From contig CANGDZ010000004.1 in the NCBI GenBank assembly GCA_947452785.1, positions 33,312-97,311 of the forward strand: a DNA stretch of 64,000 nucleotides, given 5' to 3'. The notes beneath the pieces were generated by a model, which was given only the letters and a program-made list of their open reading frames with translations, had not been told where the DNA came from and ran no database searches. The DNA is from Comamonadaceae bacterium. GTDB lineage: Bacteria; Pseudomonadota; Gammaproteobacteria; Burkholderiales; Burkholderiaceae_C. Below are positions 8,362 through 16,914 of the stretch, one piece after another (positions within the stretch are counted from its first letter, which is position 1; each line of letters starts with the position of its first letter). A program made the position numbers and the translations under genes.

Positions 8362-10047
8362 TCAGATCATGGCTGCTGACATGTCAGTAGGATCTACATT
8401 CAGTTGAGACAAGGCCTTGATGGCTTCGGCATCGGTTCGGTAAAGCCGCAGCCGGGCATCGTCTTGCAATTGACCGGCTTTGCGCAAGGCGTTGACGACC
8501 GGAAGTTTGATGCCACTGATGTGCAGCGTGATGCCTTTGCGCATCAGCATCTGGTGCAGTTGCCCAAAGGTTTCAATCCCCGTCACATCGATGCGGTTGA
8601 TCGGGTGGGCAAACAGGCATACGTGTTGAACCTCAGGATGGTTGGCCAAATGATCGACGATGGTGCGCTCAAAGGCGCTGGCGGCGGCAAAATCGAGTTC
8701 GGCATCCATGCGCAAGGCATACACATGGGGCGCCAGTGCGGGCAGTTGCAGCAAGTGGCGATCGCGCAGGGAGCCATCCGGGTGTTGCCCCACTTCAATG
8801 ATGCGCGGGTGCAGACGGGTGTGCAAAAAATGCGACAAGCCCACCACCACACCGGTCAGCACACCCCAGTAAATGCGAGGCGCGGTGAGCAAGGTGATGG
8901 CAAAGGTCACGCCTGCAGTGAACGTTTCCGCGCGATCGATTCGCCATAATTTGAGAAATTGCTGCGGCTGAAAAAGACTCGACACTGCCACGATGACCGC
9001 CGCCGCCATGACGGCTTTGGGCACAAATTGCAAGGCGGGCATCAAAAGCACCAAGGCCAGCAACACAAAGCCAATCGAAAACACCACGGCCCAACCGGAC
9101 CGTGCTCCGGCGTACAACATGAGGGCGGAGCGTGAAAATGAAGTACTGGTCGGAAAGCTGCCCGACAACGCCGACGCCAGCTTGGCCAGGCCTTGGCCGA
9201 ACAACTCCGTGTTGTCGTCCCAGCGTTTGCCATCGCGCTGGCATTCAATGCGGGCGCTGGAGGCGGTTTCTAAAAAGCTCACCAAGGCGATCACCATGGC
9301 CGGCACCCACAGCTGATTCAACAGGGTCCAGCCGGGCCAATGCGGCCAGTACAGCGCAGGCAGGCCCGAGGGCAGCAAGCCGATCACACTGCCATGCTGT
9401 TCATAGCCGATGGCAAAGCCTAAGACCGAGGCCGCGCTCATGACGAACATAACCCCTGGCCAACGTGGCAGCGTGCGGCGCAGCCCGAACAAGAGCAACA
9501 GACTGCCCACGCCAAACCAAGCGGGCCAAGCGGTGACCCATGCGGGCCAGGTGGCGGCAGCGCTGTCCCACGAGCTCACGCCCAGCAAGGCAGGCACTTG
9601 CGATGCCATGATCAGCAAGGAGGCCGCTTGGGTAAAGCCCATCATGATGGGCGAGCTGATCAGGTTGATCAGCCAGCCATAACTGCCCAGACCCAGCAGC
9701 AACTGAATGCCGCCCGACAACAAAGACAGCCACACCGCCAGCGACACCCAGTCGGGCGAGCCCGGCTCGGCCAGACCCGTCAACGACGCGCCGATCAACA
9801 CGCAGGTCAAGGCCGCAGGCCCCACGGACAAGCGGTTGGCACTGCCAAACAGCACCGCCATCAAAGCCGGCACCAGGCAGGCGTAAAGCCCTGTGACCAA
9901 AGGCATGCCCGCCAAGCCGGCATAGGCCACGGCTTGCGGAATCATGACCAGCGCCACCGTCAAGCCGGCCACCACTTCGATGCGCGCCAACGCGGGCGTG
10001 AGCCGGGGCCAGTGTTTGAAAGTCAAAAAGCGTTGCAATGAAAGCAT
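8362..10047 (-). CDS. SulP family anion transporter with STAS domain (first of two)
   Basis: A 561-residue inner-membrane SulP transporter: membrane region with VAGLTVALVMIPQAVAYAGL near the N-terminus, GSFPTSTSFSRSAL in the conserved middle, and a C-terminal STAS domain (from about residue 430; HPINRIDVTGIETF). Substrates of the family include sulfate, bicarbonate and dicarboxylates. The ATG giving MLSLQRF was preferred to an upstream GTG because family members start this way. It follows a sulfatase gene by 42 bases in a Bug-Bug-sulfatase-SulP run, which suggests movement of sulfate or of the sulfatase product. Confidence 0.85.
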   Translation of the reverse strand: MLSLQRFLTFKHWPRLTPALARIEVVAGLTVALVMIPQAVAYAGLAGMPLVTGLYACLVPALMAVLFGSANRLSVGPAALTCVLIGASLTGLAEPGSPDWVSLAVWLSLLSGGIQLLLGLGSYGWLINLISSPIMMGFTQAASLLIMASQVPALLGVSSWDSAAATWPAWVTAWPAWFGVGSLLLLFGLRRTLPRWPGVMFVMSAASVLGFAIGYEQHGSVIGLLPSGLPALYWPHWPGWTLLNQLWVPAMVIALVSFLETASSARIECQRDGKRWDDNTELFGQGLAKLASALSGSFPTSTSFSRSALMLYAGARSGWAVVFSIGFVLLALVLLMPALQFVPKAVMAAAVIVAVSSLFQPQQFLKLWRIDRAETFTAGVTFAITLLTAPRIYWGVLTGVVVGLSHFLHTRLHPRIIEVGQHPDGSLRDRHLLQLPALAPHVYALRMDAELDFAAASAFERTIVDHLANHPEVQHVCLFAHPINRIDVTGIETFGQLHQMLMRKGITLHISGIKLPVVNALRKAGQLQDDARLRLYRTDAEAIKALSQLNVDPTDMSAAMI

Positions 10048-10089
10048 GCCTGATTGTCGCTGTAGTCGCGTTGTCACTGCGTAGGCGGC

Positions 10090-11448
10090 TCAACGCTGCG
10101 GCATGTCTTTGACCGAGTAACCCAGACTGATGGTGGCGTCGCCTGGAATTGCGGGCATGCTGGCGTTCCAGGCTTCCCACCTTTCGCGCATCGCCTGCAG
10201 TTGCGTGGGCTGGCGCCCGCCCAGGTTGGCGCGTTCCCGCGCATCAGCCGGAATGTTGAACAGGTAGTCGTTGCCATCCACCCGCAGGTATTTGTAGTCA
10301 CCCAGGCGCAGGGCACGTTGGCCTCGGTGGTTCATGCGCCAGTGCATGGGCCGCGCAAAGTGGTGGGATGGGTCGCGCAGCACCTCGCACAGCGAGATGC
10401 CGTCCAGCGGGTAGTCGGGGTCGGGCGTGGCGCCGCCCAGGATCATCATCGTGGCCGACCAGTCCATGGTCATGCAGTGCTGGTGGCTGACGCCGCCGGG
10501 CGCGATGCCCGCCGGCCAGTGGGCAATCCAAGGCACGCGAATGCCGCCTTCGGTCAAATCCATCTTGCCGCCCACCAAAGGCCAGTTGTCACTGAAGCGC
10601 TCGCCGCCGTTGTCGCTGGTAAAGACGATCAGCGTGTTGTCCAGTTGCCCGGTTTTCTTCAGCGCATCAATGACCCACCCAATGCCTTCGTCCATGTGGT
10701 GGATCATGCGCTGGTAGGTGTGGATGTTGCCGCCGTGCAGGTGAAACAGGTTGTCTTTGACCTCTTGCGCCAGTGCATGGTCTTCGCGCGTTTCCCAAGG
10801 CCAGTGCGGCGCGGTGTAGTGCAGGCTTAAAAAGAAGGGATCGGCTGCGCGCTCGCCTTGCGCCATTCGCTCGACAAAGTCGACCGCATTTCGGGAAATC
10901 AGATCGGTCAAATACCCCTCGTGCGGCTGCTCTTCTTCGCCCACCCACAGATCGTGCACACCGCTGGAGGCGCAGTGGCTGAAGTAGTCCACGCCCCCGG
11001 CCATGGGGCCAAAAAATTCGTCATAACCCGAACGCAGCGGGCCGAAAGTGGGCGGGTAACCCAGGTGCCATTTGCCGATCAAGGCCGTGCGGTAACCCAC
11101 GGCTTGGAGCTGCGAGGGCAGGGTGGGGTGCGAAGTCGGCAAGCCCAAGGTGGTGCTGTGCCGGGCTTTGCTGTTGATGGGCTCTTCGGCCGCGCCGCGC
11201 AGGCGGTACTGGTAGCGCGCGGTCATCAAGGCAAAGCGCGTGGGCGAGCAGACCGGCGAATTGGCATAACCGTCGGTGAACTTCAGGCCCTTGGCCGCCA
11301 GCTGATCGATCACCGGCGAGACAGGGCCGAACAGGGCATCGCGCCCGCCGTAGCATCCCAGGTCGGCAAAACCCAGGTCGTCGGCGACGATGAAGATGAT
11401 ATTGGGGCGTGGTGAGGAGGACGTATTGAGGGGGGTCATGGGGTTCAC
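10090..11448 (-). CDS. Cytoplasmic sulfatase (formylglycine type)
   Basis: A 452-residue alkaline-phosphatase-superfamily sulfatase. The Cys-x-Pro-x-Arg signature is VCSPTR with Cys67 expected to become formylglycine and Arg71 supporting it; VADDLG (Asp23-Asp24) and TSDNGGE supply calcium ligands. There is no signal peptide, so it should act in the cytoplasm on an imported sulfate ester. Its start overlaps the stop of the upstream Bug receptor gene by four bases (ATGA). Substrate unknown; arylsulfatase-like by motif. Confidence 0.85.
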   Translation of the reverse strand: MNPMTPLNTSSSPRPNIIFIVADDLGFADLGCYGGRDALFGPVSPVIDQLAAKGLKFTDGYANSPVCSPTRFALMTARYQYRLRGAAEEPINSKARHSTTLGLPTSHPTLPSQLQAVGYRTALIGKWHLGYPPTFGPLRSGYDEFFGPMAGGVDYFSHCASSGVHDLWVGEEEQPHEGYLTDLISRNAVDFVERMAQGERAADPFFLSLHYTAPHWPWETREDHALAQEVKDNLFHLHGGNIHTYQRMIHHMDEGIGWVIDALKKTGQLDNTLIVFTSDNGGERFSDNWPLVGGKMDLTEGGIRVPWIAHWPAGIAPGGVSHQHCMTMDWSATMMILGGATPDPDYPLDGISLCEVLRDPSHHFARPMHWRMNHRGQRALRLGDYKYLRVDGNDYLFNIPADARERANLGGRQPTQLQAMRERWEAWNASMPAIPGDATISLGYSVKDMPQR

Positions 11449-12416
11449 TCGACTTTCATGCCGGTCGACTGGATGGTGCGGGCATAGCGCTGCGCCAAAT
11501 CGCTCAAGCGTTTAGCGGCTTCTGTGCCAGTCAGGCCTTCGTAAAACAAATCCATGCTGGCCAATTGCGCTTGGGTTTCTGGACGCTTCAGGGCTTCGGT
11601 AAAGGCTTTTTGCAATACCTGCACCACAGGCTCGGGCGTGGCTGCAGGCACCATGGCCACGTACAGCACTTCCAATTCCAATTCTTTCAGACCCAACTCG
11701 CTCACGGTGGGGACCTCCGGCGCTGAGCGTGAACGCTGGCGACTGGTCACCGCCAAGGGCGTGATCTTGCCCGCTTTGACATGCGGCAGCATGCCGGGCG
11801 TGGCCAAGACGCCGGCGTCCACCTCGCCCGACAGCACGGCCAAGACGGCGGGCGTGTTGCCTTTGTAGGGCACGTGTTGAATTTGGATGCCCGCCGCGTC
11901 CATGAAGATTTCTGCAGCCAAGTGGCCTGGGCTGCCGCTGCCGCCACTGCTGAAGTTCAGGCCCTTGCTTTTGCCTTGGGCGATCAGGTCTTTCATGCTT
12001 TTGAAGCCCGTGCCCGGGTTCGCGCCCACCAACAGACCTGAAGAGACCATCACCATGATGGGCTTGAAGTCGCTGGGCTTGAAAGGCATGCCTTTGTAGA
12101 TGTAAGGGTTGACCGTGAACGCGGTGTCAATGCCAAACAGCACGGTGTAGCCATCGGCCGGGCTTTTGGCCACCAGATCGGCGCCCATATTGCCACCGGC
12201 ACCCGCTTTGTTTTCGGTGATCACCGGTTGCTTGAAGGCGGTGGTGATCGCTTCGCCCACGGTGCGCGCCAGAAAGTCGGACGGCCCGCCAGGGGGAAAG
12301 TTGTTGACGAAGCGAATGGTTTTGCTCGGGTAGGTTTGCGCGAGCACGGCGGGTGCGCTCACGGTCAAGCACAGGGCAAGAGAAAAATATGAAAGAGTGC
12401 GTCGCGGCAGGTTCAT
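11445..12416 (-). CDS. Bug-family TTT periplasmic solute receptor
   Basis: A 323-residue Bug receptor, which captures carboxylic acids in the periplasm for tripartite tricarboxylate transporters. A Sec signal (SYFSLALCLTVSAPAVLA) precedes the first strand of the mature protein, IRFVNNFPPGGPSDFLAR; ENKAGAGGNMGADLVAKSPADGYT is the ligand-loop region. The start at MNLPRRT was chosen because the longer open frame upstream encodes no signal-like sequence. No tctAB pair is adjacent, so it must use membrane subunits encoded elsewhere. Confidence 0.9.
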   Translation of the reverse strand: MNLPRRTLSYFSLALCLTVSAPAVLAQTYPSKTIRFVNNFPPGGPSDFLARTVGEAITTAFKQPVITENKAGAGGNMGADLVAKSPADGYTVLFGIDTAFTVNPYIYKGMPFKPSDFKPIMVMVSSGLLVGANPGTGFKSMKDLIAQGKSKGLNFSSGGSGSPGHLAAEIFMDAAGIQIQHVPYKGNTPAVLAVLSGEVDAGVLATPGMLPHVKAGKITPLAVTSRQRSRSAPEVPTVSELGLKELELEVLYVAMVPAATPEPVVQVLQKAFTEALKRPETQAQLASMDLFYEGLTGTEAAKRLSDLAQRYARTIQSTGMKVE

Positions 12417-12435
12417 GGTGGTGCTGGGTGTCGCT

Positions 12436-13416
12436 TCAGTCAAGTTGCACGCCGGTGGCTTTGATGGGTTTTTCCCAGCGAGCCAGATCGGCTTTTTGCG
12501 CGGCGGCCAAATCAGCGGAGTTGGAGCCAATGGGCTCGTAGCCGAGCTTGATCAGTTTGTCTTTCAAAGCCGGATCGCGCACGGCTTTCATCATGGCTTT
12601 TTCCAGGCGGTTGAGTGGCTCGCCCTTGAGGCCGGCGGGGCCGTACATGGCAAACCAGGCCGTGGCTTCCATGTTCACGCCAGATTCTTTGAGGGTCGGG
12701 ACTTCAGGCACTTGCGGGTCGCGCTGCGGGCCGGTCACGGCGATGATGCGCACCTTTTTGTTGTGGTGCAGCTCTGCGGTTTCAGACACCACATCGAACT
12801 TGTAGCCAATGTGGCCGCCCAGCAGCGCGTTGTTGGCCGGAGCGCCACCTTGAAACGGCACATGGTTCAAACTGACGCCAGCCGATTGCTCCATCAACAC
12901 CCCCATGAAGTGCGGCAGCGTGCCCGAACCTGGCGTGCCGTAGCTGGCGTTGGCTGGATCGGTTTTGGCTTTGGCCAACATGTCGGCCACGGTCTTCACA
13001 TTCGTGGACGGGCCTGAGACCAAGCCGAATTGAAAGCGCGCGATTTGTGAGACGGGGGTGAAGTCCTTCACTGCGTCGTAGTCGAGCTTTTTATAAACGT
13101 GAGGGAACAACACCATCGGGCCACTGGGCAGCACGATCACGGTTTGACCGTCGGGCTTGGCCGCTTTCACAGCGTTCAGCGCAATGCGTCCACCAGCGCC
13201 CGGTTTGTTGTCGATGATGATGGTGGAAAAGTCGTCGCGAATGGCCTCGGCAATCAAACGCGCCAACACATCGGCCGAGCCGCCGGGTGCAAAACCGACC
13301 AAGATTTTGAGAGACGGTTTTTCTTGTGCTTGTACCGCGGGTACTGCGGCGCACAGTATGGCTGCCCAGCCCATCAGTTGCAGGGTCCGGCGTGTCATGG
13401 CGTGTGTGAAATTCAT
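12436..13416 (-). CDS. Bug-family TTT periplasmic solute receptor
   Basis: A 326-residue Bug receptor with signal peptide (MGWAAILCAAVPAVQAQ) and the family strand ILVGFAPGGSADVLARL, then DNKPGAGGRIALNAV and TPGSGTLPHFMGVL. It is the first gene of the run Bug-Bug-sulfatase-SulP, 19 bases before the second Bug. Two receptors in tandem suggest two related ligands or one receptor with a sensing role. It is divergent from marR. Confidence 0.9.
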   Translation of the reverse strand: MNFTHAMTRRTLQLMGWAAILCAAVPAVQAQEKPSLKILVGFAPGGSADVLARLIAEAIRDDFSTIIIDNKPGAGGRIALNAVKAAKPDGQTVIVLPSGPMVLFPHVYKKLDYDAVKDFTPVSQIARFQFGLVSGPSTNVKTVADMLAKAKTDPANASYGTPGSGTLPHFMGVLMEQSAGVSLNHVPFQGGAPANNALLGGHIGYKFDVVSETAELHHNKKVRIIAVTGPQRDPQVPEVPTLKESGVNMEATAWFAMYGPAGLKGEPLNRLEKAMMKAVRDPALKDKLIKLGYEPIGSNSADLAAAQKADLARWEKPIKATGVQLD

Positions 13417-13508
13417 GGCGAAATCTTTCCGGTTGGAATGGATGGAGGTTGGCTTGAGCGTCTAGACCCACTCAGGCCAATTGCCCTCAGAATGTAGCCT
13501 GCCCGTGG

Positions 13509-13527
13509 TGATTGATCTAATCAATCA
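13509..13527. promoter_or_regulatory. Perfect 8-3-8 palindrome, candidate MarR operator
   Basis: TGATTGAT-CTA-ATCAATCA lies between the divergent Bug-sulfatase operon and marR, 27 bases before the marR start. The length and symmetry fit a winged-helix MarR dimer site, so it probably controls both directions. No binding data; inferred from position and symmetry. Confidence 0.6.
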
Positions 13528-13553
13528 TTCCTCTCGCAAACCCTAGGTACCCC

Positions 13554-14072
13554 ATGCGCCCGACTATCGTTTCCGAAGCGTTTGAAGACCTGTTGCTGTA
13601 CCGTATGTACCGACTGACCTCAGTCGCCGGGGCAATGGTCGTGCGTTTGTGCGAAGGCGGCTATGGCATCACCCGGCGGGAATGGCGCATTTTGGCACTG
13701 CTGCATGGGCCCGTCGGACTGCCGCCTTCGGCATTGGCCGACAAAGTTCAGCTGGACCGAGCGCGGACCTCGCGCGCCATTGGCGCCTTGGTGGCCAAGA
13801 AACTGATCACACGCACCCCAACGCCAGCAGATCGCCGAGGCGCGCTGGTGGCCTTAACCCCCGCGGGGCAAAGCCTGGTGGCAGAGCTGATGCCGCAGGT
13901 GCAAGCCATCAACCGCAGCATCATGCAAGGACTGACGGATGCCGAAGGGGCGCAATTCCATATTCACTTGGAGCGCTTGCAAGCCAGTGCGCAAGCCTTG
14001 CACGATCAGATGAGCAGCGCGTTGCCCAAGGCCCACCGCCATCGTGGCCAAAAAGGCAAAGCCTTGCCATGA
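13554..14072 (+). CDS. MarR family transcriptional regulator
   Basis: A 172-residue winged-helix repressor. The recognition region reads LPPSALADKVQLDRARTSRA followed by the wing segment TRTPTPADRRGALVALT, with dimerisation helices at both ends. MarR proteins usually sense small aromatic or organic acids. Its divergent position next to two receptors and a sulfatase suggests it responds to the substrate of that operon. Its stop codon overlaps the start of the nuclease gene (ATGA). Confidence 0.88.
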   Translation: MRPTIVSEAFEDLLLYRMYRLTSVAGAMVVRLCEGGYGITRREWRILALLHGPVGLPPSALADKVQLDRARTSRAIGALVAKKLITRTPTPADRRGALVALTPAGQSLVAELMPQVQAINRSIMQGLTDAEGAQFHIHLERLQASAQALHDQMSSALPKAHRHRGQKGKALP

Positions 14073-14599
14073 ACCGCTTTCGCTCATTTTTTGTATGTAG
14101 CCTGTGGTGTTGCTGTGCGATGGCGTTTGCACAAGACGCCGCATTATCAGCAGCCCCCCAAGTCGAATCGTCTCGCTGGACGGGCTGGGTCAGTTGGGTG
14201 GCCGATGGCGATACCTTGCTGGTGTTGCCTGACCAAGCCCATAAAGCGGTCAAGCTGCGCATAGAGGGCATCGATGCGCCGGAACGCTGTCAGCCCGGAG
14301 GCGATGTGTCGCGCGAAGCCATGATCGACTTGGTGCACCGCAAAACGGTGCAGGTGATCCCGCACGGCACCGACACCTATGGCCGCGTCTTGGGTCGGGT
14401 TGAAATCGACGGGCGTGACGTGGGCGCCGAAATGGTGGCCTCAGGCATGGCGTGGGCCTATAGCTTTCGCGTCACTGCCGGACCTTATGCCGCCTTGGAG
14501 CGACAAGCGCGGCGGCAGAAAAAAGGTTTGTTTGCCCAAGCCCAGCCCATGACGCCCAAGGTGTTCAGGCAGTTTCATGGCAGCTGCCAAACGCCTTGA
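14069..14599 (+). CDS. Secreted thermonuclease-like (SNase) nuclease
   Basis: A 176-residue staphylococcal-nuclease-fold protein. The signal peptide is MNRFRSFFVCSLWCCCAMAF, cleaved near QDAAL. Core motifs are VADGDTLLV, KLRIEGIDAPERCQPGGD (first catalytic Arg/Asp region) and DTYGRVLGRV (second catalytic Arg), so the Ca2+-dependent active site looks complete. It begins within the stop codon of marR, an unusual partner; co-regulation may be incidental. Confidence 0.85.
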   Translation: MNRFRSFFVCSLWCCCAMAFAQDAALSAAPQVESSRWTGWVSWVADGDTLLVLPDQAHKAVKLRIEGIDAPERCQPGGDVSREAMIDLVHRKTVQVIPHGTDTYGRVLGRVEIDGRDVGAEMVASGMAWAYSFRVTAGPYAALERQARRQKKGLFAQAQPMTPKVFRQFHGSCQTP

Positions 14600-14886
14600 A
14601 AAAACAGAGAGCTGGTTTCGATCGCTAACGATTGTGTAAAACCGGTTTGTCACGACAGGAGCCGTTCGCGATCAGGCGACAAACCTCGTGCATTTCTACA
14701 AAGCAGTCATTGACTGTGCTGTTGCCGACTTCAACTTTGACATCGCTTCAACGGCTTGAACGCTCGCATGCAGACTCTGGCATGCAATGTTCAGTGATCT
14801 GCTGCAGCCACACTGTAGGCAACGTTTACAGACGCAATTTGCTATATGGCTTGCCATAGAGCAAATAAAGCCAGATACTTTAATAT
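14600..14886. other. Intergenic region without recognised feature
   Basis: About 290 bases between the nuclease and vapB. It has lower G+C than the neighbouring genes and short random-looking open frames only. The stretch just before vapB (TTTAATATATGG) is AT-rich and probably includes the vapBC promoter, but no clear hexamer pair or terminator stem was found. Confidence 0.3.
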
Positions 14887-15144
14887 ATGGCAATACATCA
14901 AAAATCAACCCCCAAGCCGACCGCACGCGTCGGATGGAATAATCGTTCGCAGACGGTCACGATGCCGCTCGAATATCGTTTTCCCGAGTCTGTGCGCGAG
15001 GTTTATATCCGACGAGAAGGAGAAAGCGTGGTCTTAACCCCACGTCCGACCGATTGGTCGGGCTTTTTCGCTTCTGGCTTGAAGGTCTCTGACGACTTCA
15101 TGGCAGAAAGCGAGCGCATGCCTATTCAGGAGCGAACATTTTGA
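14887..15144 (+). CDS. vapB: VapB/VagC-type antitoxin
   Basis: An 85-residue AbrB-fold (SpoVT-like) antitoxin. ARVGWNNRSQTVTMPLEYRF followed by VREVYIRREGESVVLTPRP matches the swapped-hairpin DNA-binding domain of VapB/VagC proteins; the C-terminal DWSGFFASG and DDFM segments would bind the toxin. It neutralises VapC and normally autorepresses the operon. No clear ribosome-binding site is seen upstream of its ATG. The toxin reading frame begins four bases before its end. Confidence 0.82.
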   Translation: MAIHQKSTPKPTARVGWNNRSQTVTMPLEYRFPESVREVYIRREGESVVLTPRPTDWSGFFASGLKVSDDFMAESERMPIQERTF

Positions 15145-15557
15145 AGGATCAGCTGTTCATGCTGGACACCGATGCCTGCATCTTCCTCATGCGAGGGGCG
15201 TCCCAGAGGCTGGAGGCTAAGGTGCAGTCGGTGCCTCTTGCGCAACAGGTCATGTCGGCAGTGACGTTTGCTGAGCTGACCTATGGCGTGCAGGCCTCTG
15301 CTACCGCCAAGCGCAAACAGAACCAGGCGATACTTGATAGTTTGGCCTTGCACCTGGCTGTGCTGTGCTGGCCTCAAGATGCGGCAAAGCATTACGCCGA
15401 AATTCGTGCCGACCTGAAGAAACGCGGCGCGCAACTGGGTGCGGCTGATCTCATGATTGCGGCGCATGCGCGGGCGATGGGGGCCATTATCGTAACGAAC
15501 AATGTGAAGGACTTCGGGCGAGTGAAGGGCCTGGAAGTCGAGAACTGGACTAAGTAG
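15141..15557 (+). CDS. vapC: VapC toxin, PIN-domain ribonuclease
   Basis: A 138-residue PIN-domain RNase. Acidic active-site residues are visible: Asp9 (MLDTDACIF), Glu45 (FAELTYG), Asp103 (AADLMIAAHA) and Asp124 (TNNVKDF). It would cleave tRNA or rRNA when freed from VapB. The TTG start overlaps the vapB stop (TTGA) with AGGAG eight bases upstream; an ATG six codons later is the alternative. Confidence 0.85.
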   Translation: MKDQLFMLDTDACIFLMRGASQRLEAKVQSVPLAQQVMSAVTFAELTYGVQASATAKRKQNQAILDSLALHLAVLCWPQDAAKHYAEIRADLKKRGAQLGAADLMIAAHARAMGAIIVTNNVKDFGRVKGLEVENWTK

Positions 15558-15665
15558 GAAACTGTGGCCACGACTTGAGGAGGGTCTGCAGGGGTTCATT
15601 TAAAAAACCGCTGATTTTGAGCTTCCAGCGAATCCTCCAAATCGTGCAGGAAGGGGGGGGCTTTA

Positions 15666-15745
15666 ATCAAGCCCACAATGCGCATCTCGCTCCAGCCCAT
15701 GTGGCGCGCATCCAGCATCAGCAGCCGTCTGGCAAGCGAACTGCC
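15666..15745 (-). pseudogene. Fragment of a moeB 3' end
   Basis: Read on the minus strand, about 20 codons (GSSLARRLLMLDARHMGWSE) match the C-terminal part of the intact MoeB encoded at 29.3 kb with two residue differences. The segment nearer the 3' end is shorter than in intact moeB, which lacks counterpart for about 35 bases, but ATCAAGCCCACAAT at its edge again matches the sequence at the moeB stop. The frame runs on through a run of eight G/C (15653-15660). The rest of moeB is missing, so this is a remnant, not a working gene. Confidence 0.7.
15686..15745. repeat. Left copy of 60-base direct repeat (moeB-derived)
   Basis: Matches 29310-29369 in the same orientation with 55 of 60 identical bases. 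The five differences translate to three silent and two replacement changes in the MoeB frame. The two copies bracket the lysR-TTT island. Confidence 0.8.
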
Positions 15746-15806
15746 TATGCCTTTATCCACACCGCGCACGATTCAGCGATAGCAATAAAAAATTACTCTG
15801 CAAGTA

Positions 15807-16745
15807 TTAGCCTGTTGCAAGCTTGGACACTCCAATCGGGACGCGCAGTGAAGTCGATGCGACGGTCCGCTGCACCACATCCGCAAGTAAGCGCGCCGCA
15901 GGCGATGGCTCTCTTCCAGACGCGAATATCAATCCCAGTTTTCTTTGGACGTTCGGGTTTTGAAGGGGTATCACCGCAACTGCGCCATGAGCCGGATCTG
16001 GACAGAGCAGTGAAGGCAGAACCGCGATGCCCAACCCCGCTTCGACCAAGCCCAAAAGTGTCAAAACTTGCGTGGTTTCGTGAACCACGTTGAGTTGAAT
16101 GGACTTGGCTTCAAACGCACGGTCCAACGTGTCGCGAATTCCAGAACCCCGCCGGAGTAAAACCATCTCGTATTTTGCGAGATCTGCACCAGTGACCTTT
16201 TTACGACTGGCCAAGGGATGGTCCACACGACACACCACTTGAAACGCATCATCCATCAGTGGAATCGACAGGCCTAATTTGATGGTGGAATCCTCGCTGA
16301 CGATGGCCACGTCGCATTCTGCTTTGTCGATTTTTTGCATGATCCCACGCATGTTGTCATCAAGAAAAATCACATCAATACCAGGGTATCGGACTTTCAT
16401 TTCGGCCAGTACAGGCGGCAACAGTCGATATACAGCGGAAGATAGACAGGCAATGGAAACCCTACCACGTCCCGAAGAAGCAAATTCTCTAAGCGCTGCA
16501 ATCGAATAATCCAAACCCTCCAACAACCTTTCGGCATCTGCCAAAAATGCCGATCCTGCCTCACTGATTCTGACGGTACGGGTTGTTCTGTCCAACAACT
16601 TGACGCCAATTAAAGATTCCAACTGCGTTACCGCTTGACTGGTTGCGGGCTCGCTCAAGTGAAGCGCATTGGCCGCATTGCGAAAACTGCCGCGGCGTGC
16701 AATCTCCACAAAAATTCGCAGGTGCTTGAGGTTGGGATTGATCAT
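15807..16745 (-). CDS. LysR family transcriptional regulator
   Basis: A 312-residue LysR regulator: N-terminal winged helix (LRIFVEIARRGSFRNAANAL, then SEPATSQAVTQLE) and a periplasmic-binding-protein-like effector domain from about residue 90. It is transcribed away from the long TTT/sulfatase operon, the classic arrangement for a LysR activator that recognises the imported substrate or an intermediate. The start ATG gives the usual N-terminus of the family. Confidence 0.92.
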   Translation of the reverse strand: MINPNLKHLRIFVEIARRGSFRNAANALHLSEPATSQAVTQLESLIGVKLLDRTTRTVRISEAGSAFLADAERLLEGLDYSIAALREFASSGRGRVSIACLSSAVYRLLPPVLAEMKVRYPGIDVIFLDDNMRGIMQKIDKAECDVAIVSEDSTIKLGLSIPLMDDAFQVVCRVDHPLASRKKVTGADLAKYEMVLLRRGSGIRDTLDRAFEAKSIQLNVVHETTQVLTLLGLVEAGLGIAVLPSLLCPDPAHGAVAVIPLQNPNVQRKLGLIFASGREPSPAARLLADVVQRTVASTSLRVPIGVSKLATG

Positions 16746-16914
16746 GACGGGGTGATGTGTTCAAAGTTTTCAGGCCAGGGAGGTCGTCGTAAGGCCGATG
16801 GCGCTCAAAGTTCAATATGTTCAAATTTTAGATTTATATATAAGATATTTCAACTTGTTTTATGAGTGGTGTGTTTTTAAGATCGGCACATCGCAACATT
16901 CCTAGGTTATTCAG
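16746..16914. promoter_or_regulatory. Divergent control region between lysR and the TTT operon
   Basis: A 169-base AT-rich gap with repeated TTCAAA/TTCAAT elements around 16762-16830 and a TATATATAAGATAT stretch near 16836, fitting LysR half-sites and a -10 region. Exact boxes cannot be fixed by eye. Confidence 0.4.

Noticed and set aside
14632..14859. 75-codon frame between the nuclease and vapB
   Set aside because: Composition looks random, no start signal and no recognisable family.
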